Origin: Arthrobacter sp. M2012083
GTDB taxonomy: Bacteria; Actinomycetota; Actinomycetes; Actinomycetales; Micrococcaceae
NCBI RefSeq assembly: GCF_000281065.1
Contig: NZ_AKKK01000058.1
Span: forward strand, 1 to 64,000
DNA: 64,000 bases
Direction of reading: 5' to 3'
Part shown: positions 42,235-51,170 of the stretch, in pieces
How positions within the stretch are numbered: position 1 is the first letter of the stretch
Layout of the letters: every line of letters starts with the position of its first letter
The notes under the pieces: model-generated
What the model was told of the DNA's origin: nothing
Databases searched by the model: none
The model's input: only the letters and a program-made list of their open reading frames with translations
Made by a program: the position numbers and the translations under genes

Positions 42235-42790
42235 TCTTTCCAGCCTGCTGACTCCACGGGTACGGTGCTGGAAATGTCGTCAGACCCAGGAGTTCGGTCG
42301 AGTGCCTGCAATGATTATTCTTCTCTCGTAGCGGAAGTCGTCCGCTTGGATAGTCACTGTTCGAACTAGCTGGTCACCGATGTATCCAAAAGGGTCCAGG
42401 GAAGTTCGCCTCCGGAGTGGAACCAAGCGTTAACAAGTGGCAAAGGCAGGGAGAGAAGCCCCTATTCACCCAACCGGTGACTCGCAAGAATCCATAAATA
42501 GCTCACGTAAAAGGCAGATGTGACGAGCTCTTGCCACGGCACAGGGTGCTTTCTTCGCCTGCCGCAATGATGCATATCATGCACCTGGCGGGAAGTAAAG
42601 GGTTCCTCGACCCTGCCAGAACGACAAATATGACGGACGCGTCTAAAGACGCTCAGCCACGCTGAGGCTATCGTGAATCCATCACTGGTCGAGGGGGCGC
42701 GTTCATAGGTTGAGCATTGCCAACCAGAATTTCCCTGTGAAACGCAGGTTCATCAAGAACGCCCTTCAGGGAGGGCCGAAGGAGGATTAG
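42235..42790. other. Intergenic, no gene seen
   Basis: About 550 bases without a convincing gene. An ATGAT/ATCAT pair near 42568-42581 surrounds GCAT; it is too short to interpret. The stretch marks the boundary between the glycoside unit and the molybdenum genes. Confidence 0.4.
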
Positions 42791-42985
42791 ATGACTTCTA
42801 ACGATACGAAACCAGCAACGTCGTTTCCAGCGCCGTGTGAGGAGGTCTATCTTCCTCGCGGGGGCACAGATCCGGACTTCTACATCCCCGCTGAAGGGGA
42901 GCGGAGAGAGCGCCGTTCAATTCGATGGATTCGGAGACACCTGAGGTTTTTCCGCCGAACGTCGGAATCGAGCCGTGCGACTTGA
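42791..42985 (+). CDS. Small hypothetical protein
   Basis: Protein of 64 residues with a textbook ribosome site (AAGGAGG) and ATG. Begins MTSNDTKPATSFPAPCEEVY; the last 25 residues are arginine-rich (RRERRSIRWIRRHLRFFRR) and may reflect a frameshifted or decayed 3' end. No family recognised. Confidence 0.5.
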   Translation: MTSNDTKPATSFPAPCEEVYLPRGGTDPDFYIPAEGERRERRSIRWIRRHLRFFRRTSESSRAT

Positions 42986-43379
42986 AGAGGTCCGCGGCGC
43001 CTCCTTCCTCTCATAGCGGCCATCAATATTTCTTTACGGCAAAAGGGCACTATCACCGTCAGCTGACATCAAAGCCTCCGTCAGGGAGCCGAGAGATCGT
43101 TAACAGGCTAAGGGTCATGCAGGTGGGGCTTTCATGCGGCGGAGTAACGGGTCCTGCGGCGACCGCGAAGGCAGACCATGAAGTGATCGACTCCGTTCTC
43201 TGAAGGCAGTTGTCTGAAACGGAAGGACCAGCAGCCAAGATATAGCCGTACCTTGCCGCGCTTAGTGCCGGTGTTGTGCGCCATTACTCACCGCAGGCGT
43301 ACTCTCTGGGAGCGTGTCGCCATCGCATAGGAGCAGCACTGTGGCGGGGAGAAGACGGGGCTTTTGCATGTCTTGTGTG
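42986..43379. other. Intergenic before the end of modC
   Basis: About 390 bases. A plus-strand frame across 42925-43203 overlaps the small gene and has no ribosome site, so I do not call it. No clear terminator for the modABC operon was found. Confidence 0.35.
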
Positions 43380-44429
43380 CTACGCCGGATAGACGGCTAT
43401 GGCCGTGGCCTTGATGACGAAGTAGACGGTCATCCCGGGCATGAGCCCTAGGTCTGCCGAGGCCGCCGGGGTGATGTCTGCGGACAGGCCGCCTGCGTGG
43501 ACGCGGATCTGGTCGCCTTGGGGTTCCAGCTCTGTGATGTTCACGGCGAACGAGTTCCGAGGGCTTCCGTGCTTGGCGCTCGGGAAGACCGAAACTGCGG
43601 TCGGCGAAAAGACGGCGACGCCGTTCTGGCCGGGGACGGCCCCGTCCTCGGGATGCGCGGTAATGTCCAGTCCGCCGTCGGATGTGAGCCCATAGCCGGT
43701 GATGGTTCCGGGGAGCAGGTTCATGCCCGCGAGTCCGGCAGCGAACTTGCTGCGCGGTTTTTCCAGAACCCGGCGGGTGGGGCCTTCCTCGGTGATCCTC
43801 CCGCCTTCGAGGACGATGGCCCGGTCGGCGAGCACGAGCGCGTCCAGGACATCGTGCGTGATGATGATGGCACGGCGGTTGCTTAGGACACGCTTCAGAA
43901 GGCGACGCAGCATAGGAGCGGCGTGAATATCGAGGGCCGCCATGGGTTCATCGAGCAGCAGCAGCTCGGGGTCCGTAGCCAGGGCACGCGCGATGGCGAC
44001 GCGCTGCGCCTGGCCCCCTGAGAGCTGGCCGGGCCGCCGATCGGCGAACCCCGCGGCTTCCACTTCTGTAAGCCAGTGCCGTGCCGTCTGCAGAGCTTTG
44101 GACCGGTTCGCGCCGGCCGCCCGCGGCCCGAAGGCTACGTTCTCCAGCACGCTCATGTGCGGAAACAGCAGCGGTTCCTGGGCGAGCAGTGCCGTTCCCC
44201 GGGTATGAGGCGGCAGGAAGTGGTTAGTGCCTCCGTCGAGCTTGAACAGCCGTTTCCGGCCGAGCATGGCGTTCCCGCTATCCGGGCGGATGAGCCCGGC
44301 GAGGATCCCGAGAAGCGTCGACTTGCCTGCCCCGTTGGGACCCAGCACGGCGACTGTTTCCGTGGCCTCCATTGTGAAGGCAACGTTGAAGTTGCGCGCG
44401 CGCAGCGAGGCGTTGAAGTCCAGGGTCAT
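43380..44429 (-). CDS. modC: ModC, ATPase of the molybdate ABC importer
   Basis: Protein of 349 residues starting at the ATG at 44429; the open frame extends far upstream only because it runs through modB in another frame. ABC ATPase: Walker A GPNGAGKS near 34-41, Q-loop LLAQEPLLF, signature LSGGQAQRVAIARALA, Walker B LLLLDEPMAALD, H-loop ITHD. The C-terminal TOBE-like domain is at about 280-349 (NSFAVNITELEPQGDQIRVHA). It powers molybdate uptake. The ATG overlaps the modB stop (ATGA). Molybdate is needed for nicotine and ketone dehydrogenases. Confidence 0.95.
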   Translation of the reverse strand: MTLDFNASLRARNFNVAFTMEATETVAVLGPNGAGKSTLLGILAGLIRPDSGNAMLGRKRLFKLDGGTNHFLPPHTRGTALLAQEPLLFPHMSVLENVAFGPRAAGANRSKALQTARHWLTEVEAAGFADRRPGQLSGGQAQRVAIARALATDPELLLLDEPMAALDIHAAPMLRRLLKRVLSNRRAIIITHDVLDALVLADRAIVLEGGRITEEGPTRRVLEKPRSKFAAGLAGMNLLPGTITGYGLTSDGGLDITAHPEDGAVPGQNGVAVFSPTAVSVFPSAKHGSPRNSFAVNITELEPQGDQIRVHAGGLSADITPAASADLGLMPGMTVYFVIKATAIAVYPA

Positions 44430-45337
44430 TCTGATTCCGCCTCTTCCGCCAGCGGCCGGGGCCGGGGGCGGGAAAGCCCGACGACGGCTACCGCCACCGC
44501 CACCAGCAGCAGGGAAAGCGCGACAGCGGCATCGGCGTCCGTTTCGCGCTGAAGATAAATCTCTAACGGCAGGGTGCGGGTGACACCCTGCAGGCTGCCG
44601 GCAAAGGTGAGGGTGGCGCCGAATTCGCCCAGACAGCGTGCGAAGGACAGCACGGATCCGGAGGCGATACCGGGCAACACCAGCGGGATACTGACGCGAC
44701 GCAGCACCGTCGTGGGATGGGCGCCGAGGGTCGCCGCGACCGCCTCGTACTTGATGCCGGCGGTGCGCAGAGCACCCTCGAGGCTGACCACCAGGAACGG
44801 CAACGCCACGAACGTTTGCGCGAGGACGACGGCGGTGGTCGAGAACGCGATCTGCATCCCCGCTAGTTCCAGGGTTCGCCCGAGCAGGCCCTGGCGGCCA
44901 AAAGTATAAAGCAGCGCGATGCCGCCGACGACGGGGGGCAGGACCAGGGGCAGCAACACGAACGCCCGGAGCAGGCGCTGGCCGGGGAAGCTGGCACGGG
45001 CCAGGACGAACGCCAGCGGTACCCCGAAGACGATGCACAGCACCGTGCCAGCAGCCGACGTCCGCAGGCTAAGGCCGAGCGCCGTCAGCGAGGATTCCGA
45101 CGTGATGAGCGGGATGAACTGCCCCCAGTTGATCCTGGCCACCATCGCGGCCAGCGGCAGCAGGACAAACAGCCCTCCTGCTGCCGCGAGGGCGAAAACC
45201 CACGGCGGGAAACCGGTGTAGCCGGTGTTCTGCCCGTTTGTCTTGCTGGCTGTCCAGCGTTTCCTACAGGGCACCGAAACCGGCGTCACCGAGGACCCTC
45301 TTGCCTTCGCTGCCGGTGACCATGGCGATGAAGGCAT
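44426..45337 (-). CDS. modB: ModB, molybdate ABC importer membrane subunit
   Basis: Protein of up to 303 residues with six membrane segments and the EAA loop AVAATLGAHPTTVLRRVSIPLVLPGIASG that contacts ModC. The start is uncertain: the ATG at 45337 (AAGGAA upstream) overlaps modA by 74 bases, and the GTG at 45274 gives a protein 21 residues shorter that still overlaps by 11. There is no in-frame start codon after the modA stop before the first helix. Second gene of modABC. Confidence 0.93.
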   Translation of the reverse strand: MPSSPWSPAAKARGSSVTPVSVPCRKRWTASKTNGQNTGYTGFPPWVFALAAAGGLFVLLPLAAMVARINWGQFIPLITSESSLTALGLSLRTSAAGTVLCIVFGVPLAFVLARASFPGQRLLRAFVLLPLVLPPVVGGIALLYTFGRQGLLGRTLELAGMQIAFSTTAVVLAQTFVALPFLVVSLEGALRTAGIKYEAVAATLGAHPTTVLRRVSIPLVLPGIASGSVLSFARCLGEFGATLTFAGSLQGVTRTLPLEIYLQRETDADAAVALSLLLVAVAVAVVGLSRPRPRPLAEEAESE

Positions 45338-46076
45338 TGGCCAGTTCCTTGTTCTTGCTGCTGCCCATAGCGGCGATCGGATATGTGTTCACGGCCTGGT
45401 CCGACTCGCGGAACGTGATGCCCTTGACCCTATCGCCCGCGGTCTTGACATCGGTGACATAGACCAAGCCGGCATCGGCTTCCCCGGAGGTGACCTTGCC
45501 TAGGACATCGGCAACGGAGGATTCCTCGCTGACAGGCATCAATGTCGTTCCGGCAGCCTTTTCCACCTTCCGTGTGGCGGCGCCGCAAGGAACCTGCGGT
45601 GCGCAGACAACAACTTTGATGCCCGGCTTCGCCAGGTCCGCGAAGGATGAAATCGATGCCGGGTCCGCTGACGAAACTGCTATCGTCAGGACGTTCGTGG
45701 CGAAGTTGGTCGGCGTTCCGTCAATGAGGCCGGCGGCGGAAAGCTCGTCCATGTTCCTACTGTCGGCGGAGGCGAATACGTCGGCCGGAGCGCCTTGGGT
45801 GATCTGCGAGACCAGGGCTGAGGACCCAGCGAAGTTCAGCGTAACCTTCGTGCCCGGGTTGGCGGCCTCGAACTTGGAAGCGATCTCGGTGAAGGGCGAC
45901 TTCAACGACGCGGCAGCGTAAACCGTCACGGAGCTGGCGGCCGCTTTGCGTCCGTCCGTGCTCGCGCTCGGGGCTTTGTCCGGGGTGGAGTTAACGCAAG
46001 CAGCCAGTCCTGCTGCAACGACGCCTGCGGCCAGCAGCGCGCCGGTGCATAAGCGGAATAAATCAACCTGCGACAC
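45264..46076 (-). CDS. modA: ModA, periplasmic-type molybdate-binding lipoprotein
   Basis: About 270 residues from the GTG at 46076, which overlaps the moaE stop; the longer frame to 46154 overlaps moaE further. Signal sequence with lipobox (LLAAGVVAAGLAAC), so it is anchored to the membrane. The mature part is a type II binding protein: VTVYAAASLKSPFTEIASKFEA, NFAGSSALVSQITQGAPADVFASADSRNMD and the hinge region DAGLVYVTDV. It captures molybdate/tungstate for ModBC. Confidence 0.93.
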   Translation of the reverse strand: MSQVDLFRLCTGALLAAGVVAAGLAACVNSTPDKAPSASTDGRKAAASSVTVYAAASLKSPFTEIASKFEAANPGTKVTLNFAGSSALVSQITQGAPADVFASADSRNMDELSAAGLIDGTPTNFATNVLTIAVSSADPASISSFADLAKPGIKVVVCAPQVPCGAATRKVEKAAGTTLMPVSEESSVADVLGKVTSGEADAGLVYVTDVKTAGDRVKGITFRESDQAVNTYPIAAMGSSKNKELANAFIAMVTGSEGKRVLGDAGFGAL

Positions 46077-46530
46077 CGGCACCGACCCATTCCACGGTTC
46101 CATCGGAAAAGAACTGTTCCTTCCAAATGGGTACCTCTTCCTTGATGCGGTCAACCAGTTCCGAACACACGGCGAATGCCTGTCCCCGGTGTCCGGCGGC
46201 TACAGCACAAACGAGTGCCGCTTGCCCAATTTGGAGTGCGCCCACACGATGCGCCGCCCAGATTCGCACGGGAACGCCTTCCTCCGCCTCGTCACTGAAC
46301 GAGTACTTGGCAGCAACCGCTTCCAAGACGTCGCTTAGGGCCTGGTGTGCCGTGGGGTGAGCGGTGTAGCTAAGTCGGTCGACTGCTTTGCCGCCGTCGT
46401 GATCGCGCACCACTCCACAAAAACTCACCACTGCTCCAGACGTACGTGAATCCACAGCCGCAATGGCCACGTCGACGGAAATTGGCTGATCGCTGAGCGC
46501 GGAATGGACGACGGCAAAGGCTTGCCTCAT
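46063..46530 (-). CDS. moaE: MoaE, large subunit of molybdopterin synthase
   Basis: 155 residues from the ATG at 46530 (GGAGGG upstream); another ATG at 46585 also has a fair ribosome site, and the frame is open to 46740. MoaE features: GAVVSFCGVVRDHDGG (about 33-48), LSYTAHPTAHQAL, RIWAAHRVGALQIGQAALVCAVAAGHRGQAF and the active-site lysines in KEEVPIWKEQFF near the end. With MoaD it converts precursor Z (cPMP) to molybdopterin. Lies between moaC and modA in one minus-strand operon. Confidence 0.92.
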   Translation of the reverse strand: MRQAFAVVHSALSDQPISVDVAIAAVDSRTSGAVVSFCGVVRDHDGGKAVDRLSYTAHPTAHQALSDVLEAVAAKYSFSDEAEEGVPVRIWAAHRVGALQIGQAALVCAVAAGHRGQAFAVCSELVDRIKEEVPIWKEQFFSDGTVEWVGAGVAG

Positions 46531-46642
46531 TGACTGCCCTCCGGTGGCGGATTCCCCGGTACCCCTAGGCTGGACAGCGCTCATTTCCGTCCTCTCAATA
46601 GATGGCAGTCCCCTCGTCCGATAAGTCCACTGGTGTTTGCAG

Positions 46643-47149
46643 TCACGCTCTCTCCTCATAGGTTCCCAGGTCCCAATCCCCACTCTTGCCGCCACTCTTA
46701 GCCAGTACTCGAATGTCGGTGAGAACAGCGTGCTTATCAATAGCCTTGAACATGTCGTAAAGGTTCAAAGCGGCGACGCTCACTGCAGTCAGTGCTTCCA
46801 TCTCTACACCTGTCACACCGCGTGTTTTCACGGTTGCAAAGAGCTGCACCCTGTCAGACCCGAGCACGAAGTCGACAGTCGCCTGAGAAACAGGCAGGGG
46901 GTGGCACAGCGGAATCAATTCGGACGTCTTCTTAGTCGCCAGGATGCCCGAGATCCGGGCCACGGCCAGGGCGTCACCCTTGGGCAATCCGTCTGATGTG
47001 AGCAGCAGCAGAACTTCACGAGTTGTACGAACTGTTCCCGTAGCTGTCGCCTCCCGGGTGGACTCAACTTTTTCTGATACATCGACCATGTGGGCAGTGC
47101 CGTCCGTTCGCAGGTGGGTGAGGCCTGGAGACCAACTTTCCAGCCTCAT
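46643..47149 (-). CDS. moaC: MoaC, cyclic pyranopterin monophosphate synthase
   Basis: 168 residues from the ATG at 47149, chosen because it overlaps the moeA stop (ATGA); an ATG nine bases earlier is less likely. Motifs: HMVDVSEKVESTREATATG, ISGILATKKTSELIPLCHPLP and GVTGVEMEALTAVSVAALNLYDMFKAID, containing the active-site lysine and aspartate region. Second step of cofactor synthesis, after MoaA. Confidence 0.95.
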   Translation of the reverse strand: MRLESWSPGLTHLRTDGTAHMVDVSEKVESTREATATGTVRTTREVLLLLTSDGLPKGDALAVARISGILATKKTSELIPLCHPLPVSQATVDFVLGSDRVQLFATVKTRGVTGVEMEALTAVSVAALNLYDMFKAIDKHAVLTDIRVLAKSGGKSGDWDLGTYEERA

Positions 47150-48501
47150 ACCGCCCATACCTCCACTTCCGATCCCTTGGCCAGTTCCGAAATTCCCTCT
47201 GGGATGTGCACCAGAACGTTCGAGCGTGCAAGTGCTCCCAGCAAATGGGAACCTTCGCCGCCCTCCAGTCGTATAGTGCCGTCCGCTGAGAGGACGCCCC
47301 TTCTGACCTGGTGCTTTTTTGGGGGTGACGTCAGGGGATGCGAAAGGGGGGCGCGGAAGGAGAGTCGAGGTGTGGGCGCTGCAAACATTTCGCTGATGAG
47401 GGGACGCAGGAACATCTCAAACGAGACAAAGCAGCTCACCGGGTTCCCGGGGAATGCGAGGACTGGAATCCCCTCGAAGGTGCCGACTCCTTGAGGACCG
47501 CCAGGTTGAATGGCTACATGCGAAAACTCAACGTCATGATCTATCATGGCCTGTCTAACGGGCTCGTAGGCACCAGCGCTCACGCCGCCACTGGTCACAA
47601 TCAGGTCGACATGCGCGGTATGGCTTCTCAAGAGTTTCGAGAGAGCCCCCGGTTCATCCTTGACTATCCCGGCCCTGATGACGTTGAGCCCCGCCTGAAG
47701 CATAGAGGACTGCAAGAGCGTGTTATTTGCATCGAAAATCTTGCCCAGGGCGAGTTTCTCTCCGGGCTCAAGGACCTCGTCCCCAGTGGTAGCCAGCAGC
47801 ACCGTCAACTTCTGATTAACAACTACTTCAGTGATGCCCAACGCGGCGAGCAGACCAAGCTGACGCGGGCCTAGAACGGTTCCAGCGGACAGCGCGCATT
47901 CGCCTGTAGCTATATCGCTGCCGGCGCTGCGGATGTACGTTCCGGCGGCTATCTCAGGAAGCCGCACTGTCACATCCAAACCGGGAGGAGGGAAATGGTT
48001 TGGCTCTGCGCGCTCAACGGGGACGACAGCATCGGCTCCATCGGGTATTAAAGCCCCCGTCATGATTGGAGCAGCCGTCCCTCCAGCCAATGGGGCCGGT
48101 ACTGCGCCCGCCGGGATGGGCGCTGCCACACGCAAACCTCCTTGGCCGTCTCCTGTGTCGCGGGATCTAACCGCATAGCCATCCATTTGGGAGTTAGTAA
48201 AGGGCGGCAAGTTTGTCGGTGCATGTATGGTTTCGGCCAGGCCGCGTCCCATTGCTTGCATTAGAGGTATTCGCTCCACCCGCGGTGGGGTCAACAGCGG
48301 AAAGAGAACATCCCTGATTGCCTGCCTGTGTACTGAAACGCTTCGGTGTTCATGTTCCGGCAGTGACTTTCCAATGGTCCCCACGCCGGGCCGCTTGCCA
48401 GCCAGTCCGGTCAGCTGCTCTTCTTGCCTTTGCATGTCCTGCTTTCGGGTTGCCTTTGCATGTCCTGCCTTCGGGAGATTTTGTCGGTCCTGCTCGGCCA
48501 T
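47146..48501 (-). CDS. moeA: MoeA, molybdopterin molybdenumtransferase
   Basis: About 451 residues from the ATG at 48501; the frame is open to 48672 and the true start is uncertain because the first 100 residues are not conserved. MoeA blocks: RVERIPLMQAMGRGLAETI, NLPPFTNSQMDGYAVRS, GALIPDGADAVVPVE, GDEVLEPGEKL, FDANNTLLQSSML, DLIVTSGGVSAGAYE and FEGIPVLAFPGNPVSCFVSFEMFLRP. It inserts molybdenum into adenylated molybdopterin. The pAO1 homologue was reported to form filaments with ATPase activity (recalled). The N-terminal DNA contains a 26-bp tandem repeat. Confidence 0.92.
   Translation of the reverse strand: MAEQDRQNLPKAGHAKATRKQDMQRQEEQLTGLAGKRPGVGTIGKSLPEHEHRSVSVHRQAIRDVLFPLLTPPRVERIPLMQAMGRGLAETIHAPTNLPPFTNSQMDGYAVRSRDTGDGQGGLRVAAPIPAGAVPAPLAGGTAAPIMTGALIPDGADAVVPVERAEPNHFPPPGLDVTVRLPEIAAGTYIRSAGSDIATGECALSAGTVLGPRQLGLLAALGITEVVVNQKLTVLLATTGDEVLEPGEKLALGKIFDANNTLLQSSMLQAGLNVIRAGIVKDEPGALSKLLRSHTAHVDLIVTSGGVSAGAYEPVRQAMIDHDVEFSHVAIQPGGPQGVGTFEGIPVLAFPGNPVSCFVSFEMFLRPLISEMFAAPTPRLSFRAPLSHPLTSPPKKHQVRRGVLSADGTIRLEGGEGSHLLGALARSNVLVHIPEGISELAKGSEVEVWAV
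48424..48475. repeat. Tandem 26-bp repeat in the 5' end of moeA
   Basis: TTGCCTTTGCATGTCCTGCT-TTCGGG (48424-48449) is repeated at 48450-48475 with one change. As 26 is not a multiple of three, the copies are read in different frames within moeA, giving KAGHAK from one and KQDMQR from the other. Expansion or contraction here would shift the frame. Confidence 0.85.
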
Positions 48502-48724
48502 GCCAACCTGATTTATTTCCGACAAAGCTATTGACGATAAGCAAACTCTGTTGTTTTCGTGTGCGCCTTCCGTCCGCCGCACCGCGCAAACGTGTTCTCC
48601 TGAGTGCAAAATGATTCCAGCAGGAAAGCGGCGCTTCGGGCTATAGCTACTTGCCACAACTGGCTGCCGCAATTGTCAGTTCCAGCACAAACGCACCTGG
48701 CCTGCTTTCGCGTAGCCTGAATTC

Positions 48725-49843
48725 ATGACTGTCCAGCTAGGCATACCGCAACCCCGGGAGGGCGCAGGCTTGTCCGTGCCCGCCGCTCGGTCTGCAGACG
48801 CGGGTGTCGGGCTGGTGGACCGTTACGGCCGCCGTGCCACGGACATGCGGCTGTCCTTGACGGATAAATGCAACCTCCGCTGCACGTACTGCATGCCGGC
48901 CGAGGGGCTTGAGTGGTTGTCCAAGCAGGCGGTGATGTCGGCTTCGGAGATCGTCCGGATTGTCGGGATTGGCGTGGGGCGCCTGGGGGTCCGGGAATTG
49001 CGGCTTACCGGCGGCGAGCCGCTGGTGCGGCACGACCTGGTGGACATCATCGCGGAGTTGCGCCGCAACCATCCTGAGCTGCCGATTTCCATGACCACCA
49101 ATGGCGTGGGGCTCGCCAAGAAGGCTGCGCCGCTCAAGGCTGCCGGGCTGACCCGGATCAACGTGTCGCTGGATTCGCTTCATGAGGAGACCTTCACCAA
49201 GCTGACCCGTCGGCCGTTCCTGGACCAGGTCCTGGCAGGGGTGAATGCGGCGTGGGCAGCCGGGCTGGGCCCGGTCAAGCTGAATGCGGTGCTGATGCGG
49301 GGGATCAACGACGCTGAAGCTCCTTCGCTGCTGACGTGGGCAGTGGAGCGCGGCTACGAGTTGCGGTTCATTGAGCAGATGCCGCTGGACGCCGACCATG
49401 GCTGGACCCGGCGCAACATGATTACCGCGGCGGAGATCCGCGATCTGTTGTCCACTGATTTTGTCCTCACCCCGGACCCGCGGGCACGGGACGGTGCCCC
49501 GGCCGAGCGGTTTGAGGTACGACGCCGGGTGGCGGGGTCCGGTGCCGGGCTCGGTCCCGTGCTTGGGACGGTTGGCATCATCGCGTCTGTTACGGAGCCG
49601 TTCTGCTCCGATTGCCGCCGTACCAGGATTACTGCCGAGGGCAAGATCATGAGCTGCCTGTTCTCCCGGGAGGAGTTCGACCTGCTGGGGCTCCTGCGTT
49701 CGGGCGCCTCCGATGATGATCTGGCTCGCCGGTGGCAGGATGCGATGTGGCTCAAGCCAAAGGCCCACGGCATGGACCACGTGGGACTTGACGCTCCGGA
49801 CTTCGTCCAACCGGACCGCAGCATGAGCGCCATCGGAGGCTGA
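48725..49843 (+). CDS. moaA: MoaA, GTP 3',8-cyclase (radical SAM)
   Basis: Protein of 372 residues. The radical-SAM cluster is LTDKCNLRCTYCMPAEG (about 40-56, CxxxCxxC) and the second cluster is EPFCSDCRRTRITAEGKIMSCLF near 286-308. The C-terminus SAIGG carries the functional GG. It makes the first cofactor intermediate from GTP. Divergent from moeA. This gene and moaD have chromosomal-looking, strongly GC-ending codons, unlike moeA/moaC/moaE next door. Confidence 0.97.
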   Translation: MTVQLGIPQPREGAGLSVPAARSADAGVGLVDRYGRRATDMRLSLTDKCNLRCTYCMPAEGLEWLSKQAVMSASEIVRIVGIGVGRLGVRELRLTGGEPLVRHDLVDIIAELRRNHPELPISMTTNGVGLAKKAAPLKAAGLTRINVSLDSLHEETFTKLTRRPFLDQVLAGVNAAWAAGLGPVKLNAVLMRGINDAEAPSLLTWAVERGYELRFIEQMPLDADHGWTRRNMITAAEIRDLLSTDFVLTPDPRARDGAPAERFEVRRRVAGSGAGLGPVLGTVGIIASVTEPFCSDCRRTRITAEGKIMSCLFSREEFDLLGLLRSGASDDDLARRWQDAMWLKPKAHGMDHVGLDAPDFVQPDRSMSAIGG

Positions 49844-49849
49844 CCTGTT

Positions 49850-50116
49850 ATGAACGTACGTTACTTCGCTGCCGCTCGCGCTGCTGCGGGACTTGAGGAA
49901 GAGAAGTTCGACCTGCCGGAGGGAACAACCGTGGCCGGGCTTTTGGAGGCCATCCAGTCTGTGCAGCGGCCGGAACCTCCGGCTGGCACTCCTCCGCTCC
50001 CCCGGATCCTGGCGCGGTGCAGCTTCCTTCTCAATGAGGTTGCCGTCCGCAACCAGGCGACGGTGCTGGGGCCGGACGACGTGGTTGACGTACTGCCCCC
50101 CTTCGCTGGGGGATAA
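49850..50116 (+). CDS. moaD: MoaD, small sulfur-carrier subunit of molybdopterin synthase
   Basis: Protein of 88 residues with a ubiquitin-like fold: MNVRYFAAARAAAGLEEEKFDLPEG, LNEVAV near 64, DVVDVLPPFAGG at the end. The terminal GG that takes sulfur as a thiocarboxylate is intact. Starts seven bases after the moaA stop, so it is an operon with moaA. Partner MoaE is encoded at 46 kb. Confidence 0.93.
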   Translation: MNVRYFAAARAAAGLEEEKFDLPEGTTVAGLLEAIQSVQRPEPPAGTPPLPRILARCSFLLNEVAVRNQATVLGPDDVVDVLPPFAGG

Positions 50117-50282
50117 GCCGGTTCTGTCCTCGTGCATCCGGCCGACACCTCGCTGTTACCGAGAGTAACTGTCTGAGTGAACTCCACTGAAGGCCTGCTT
50201 TACGCACGACGCCGTAGTTAAGGATCGTCGATAGCTACTTGGACCCTAGCCCTGATGAAGAGGCAGCCTGTGGATCTTTGGA

Positions 50283-50724
50283 GTTGTATTGACCACGGAC
50301 GTTAGTGACGCTCGGCGTGGTTTGGTGACATGAAGAAGACCTCCGGGTGGAGTGGGGCTTGTCTAGAGTCCTTTTCCACACACGGAGGTCTTCGTGTCCC
50401 ACCCTAACGCTTTCCTCACTCCTCGTGGCCGGTTGCAGCTCGCGCAGTGCGTTGTTGATCAGTGCTGGAGCCTGCGCCGTGCCGCGGAGCGGTTTCCGGT
50501 CTCGGTCCCGACCGCTGAACGTTGGGCGAAGCGCTACCTCGAGGAGGGACCCGAACCGCACCATGCTCGAGGAATGGGCCTATATCCGCCCCTACCGCTC
50601 AGAAGCCGAGCGGGTTGCTGCTTTCCCCGACTGGCTCCATGCCTACAATCACCATCGAGCCGCCACTGCGCTCAAAGGTCAGACGCCAGCCAGCCGCGTC
50701 ACCAACCTCTCAGGTCAATACAAC
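50283..50724 (+). mobile_element. Internally deleted IS481-family element
   Basis: Ends are inverted: GTTGTATTGACC at 50283-50294 and GGTCAATACAAC at 50713-50724, with partial matching continuing inward (GTTAGTGACG against CGTCACCAAC). The body of about 440 bases is far shorter than a complete IS481 (about 1 kb) because the middle of the transposase is gone. No clear target duplication was found. It could still be moved by a transposase from elsewhere. Confidence 0.82.
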
Positions 50725-50727
50725 TAG
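50394..50727 (+). pseudogene. IS481-type transposase remnant
   Basis: The frame starting at 50394 gives an N-terminus with helix-turn-helix (MSHPNAFLTPRGRLQLAQCV...RAAERFPVSVPTAERWAKRYLEEGP). From about 50553 the sequence in another frame gives the transposase C-terminus (TMLEEWAYIRPYRSEAERVAAFPDW...NHHRAATALKGQTPASRV...LSGQYN). The DDE core is deleted between them, so the product is dead. Confidence 0.85.
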
Positions 50728-51170
50728 TTGCTGCCGGGGCTTTTTGTGGACTTCCAATGGTTGCCCAACAAGAGAGGCTCGCTTGGTGTCTACCTCAGGA
50801 GTATCAGTACTCGTACCTTCCTCAGAGGGTGCTGGGTAGACAGCTACTTCCTCCGGTGACGGGCGCAAATGGCATGCGACAAAGCCGCACCGCGGCTTCC
50901 GGCTGGTGAATTAACCGGCGCTCTAACAGGCTGTGCCGGGAAAGAACCCAAGGGACCCAGGAATGCCCGTCCAGACGTGCCTAATGAAACGGTTCACGAC
51001 GTTCAAATGGAACCATTGTCCTGCGCACCTCTGCCCGGTCTATCCCCGAATGTCGGACGTGGTGCTCCTTATGCGCACTTCGACAAATGGTGCGATGGAG
51101 TTGTTCTTCCATGTCATGCAAGAAGCCCCGGCGAGTAGGGGAAGATGAAGGTCATTCGAGGGAGTGAAGG
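50728..51170. other. Intergenic upstream of ndhA
   Basis: About 440 bases without a credible gene; plus-strand frames here (50869-51148) have no ribosome site. It must contain the nicotine-dehydrogenase promoter and regulator sites. The dehydrogenase ribosome site GGAG/GAAGG lies at about 51158-51170. I see no clean promoter. Confidence 0.4.

Noticed and set aside
42925..43203. Open frame overlapping the small gene at 42.8 kb
   Set aside because: No ribosome site and no recognisable composition; kept as intergenic.
43380..45038. A 552-residue open frame that would be a fusion of an arginine/proline-rich domain to ModC
   Set aside because: The upstream part is the modB coding sequence read in another frame; the ATGA overlap fixes the ModC start.
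48737..50137. A 466-residue minus-strand open frame opposite moaA and moaD
   Set aside because: Shadow of the real GC-rich genes; MoaA and MoaD motifs on the plus strand are unambiguous.
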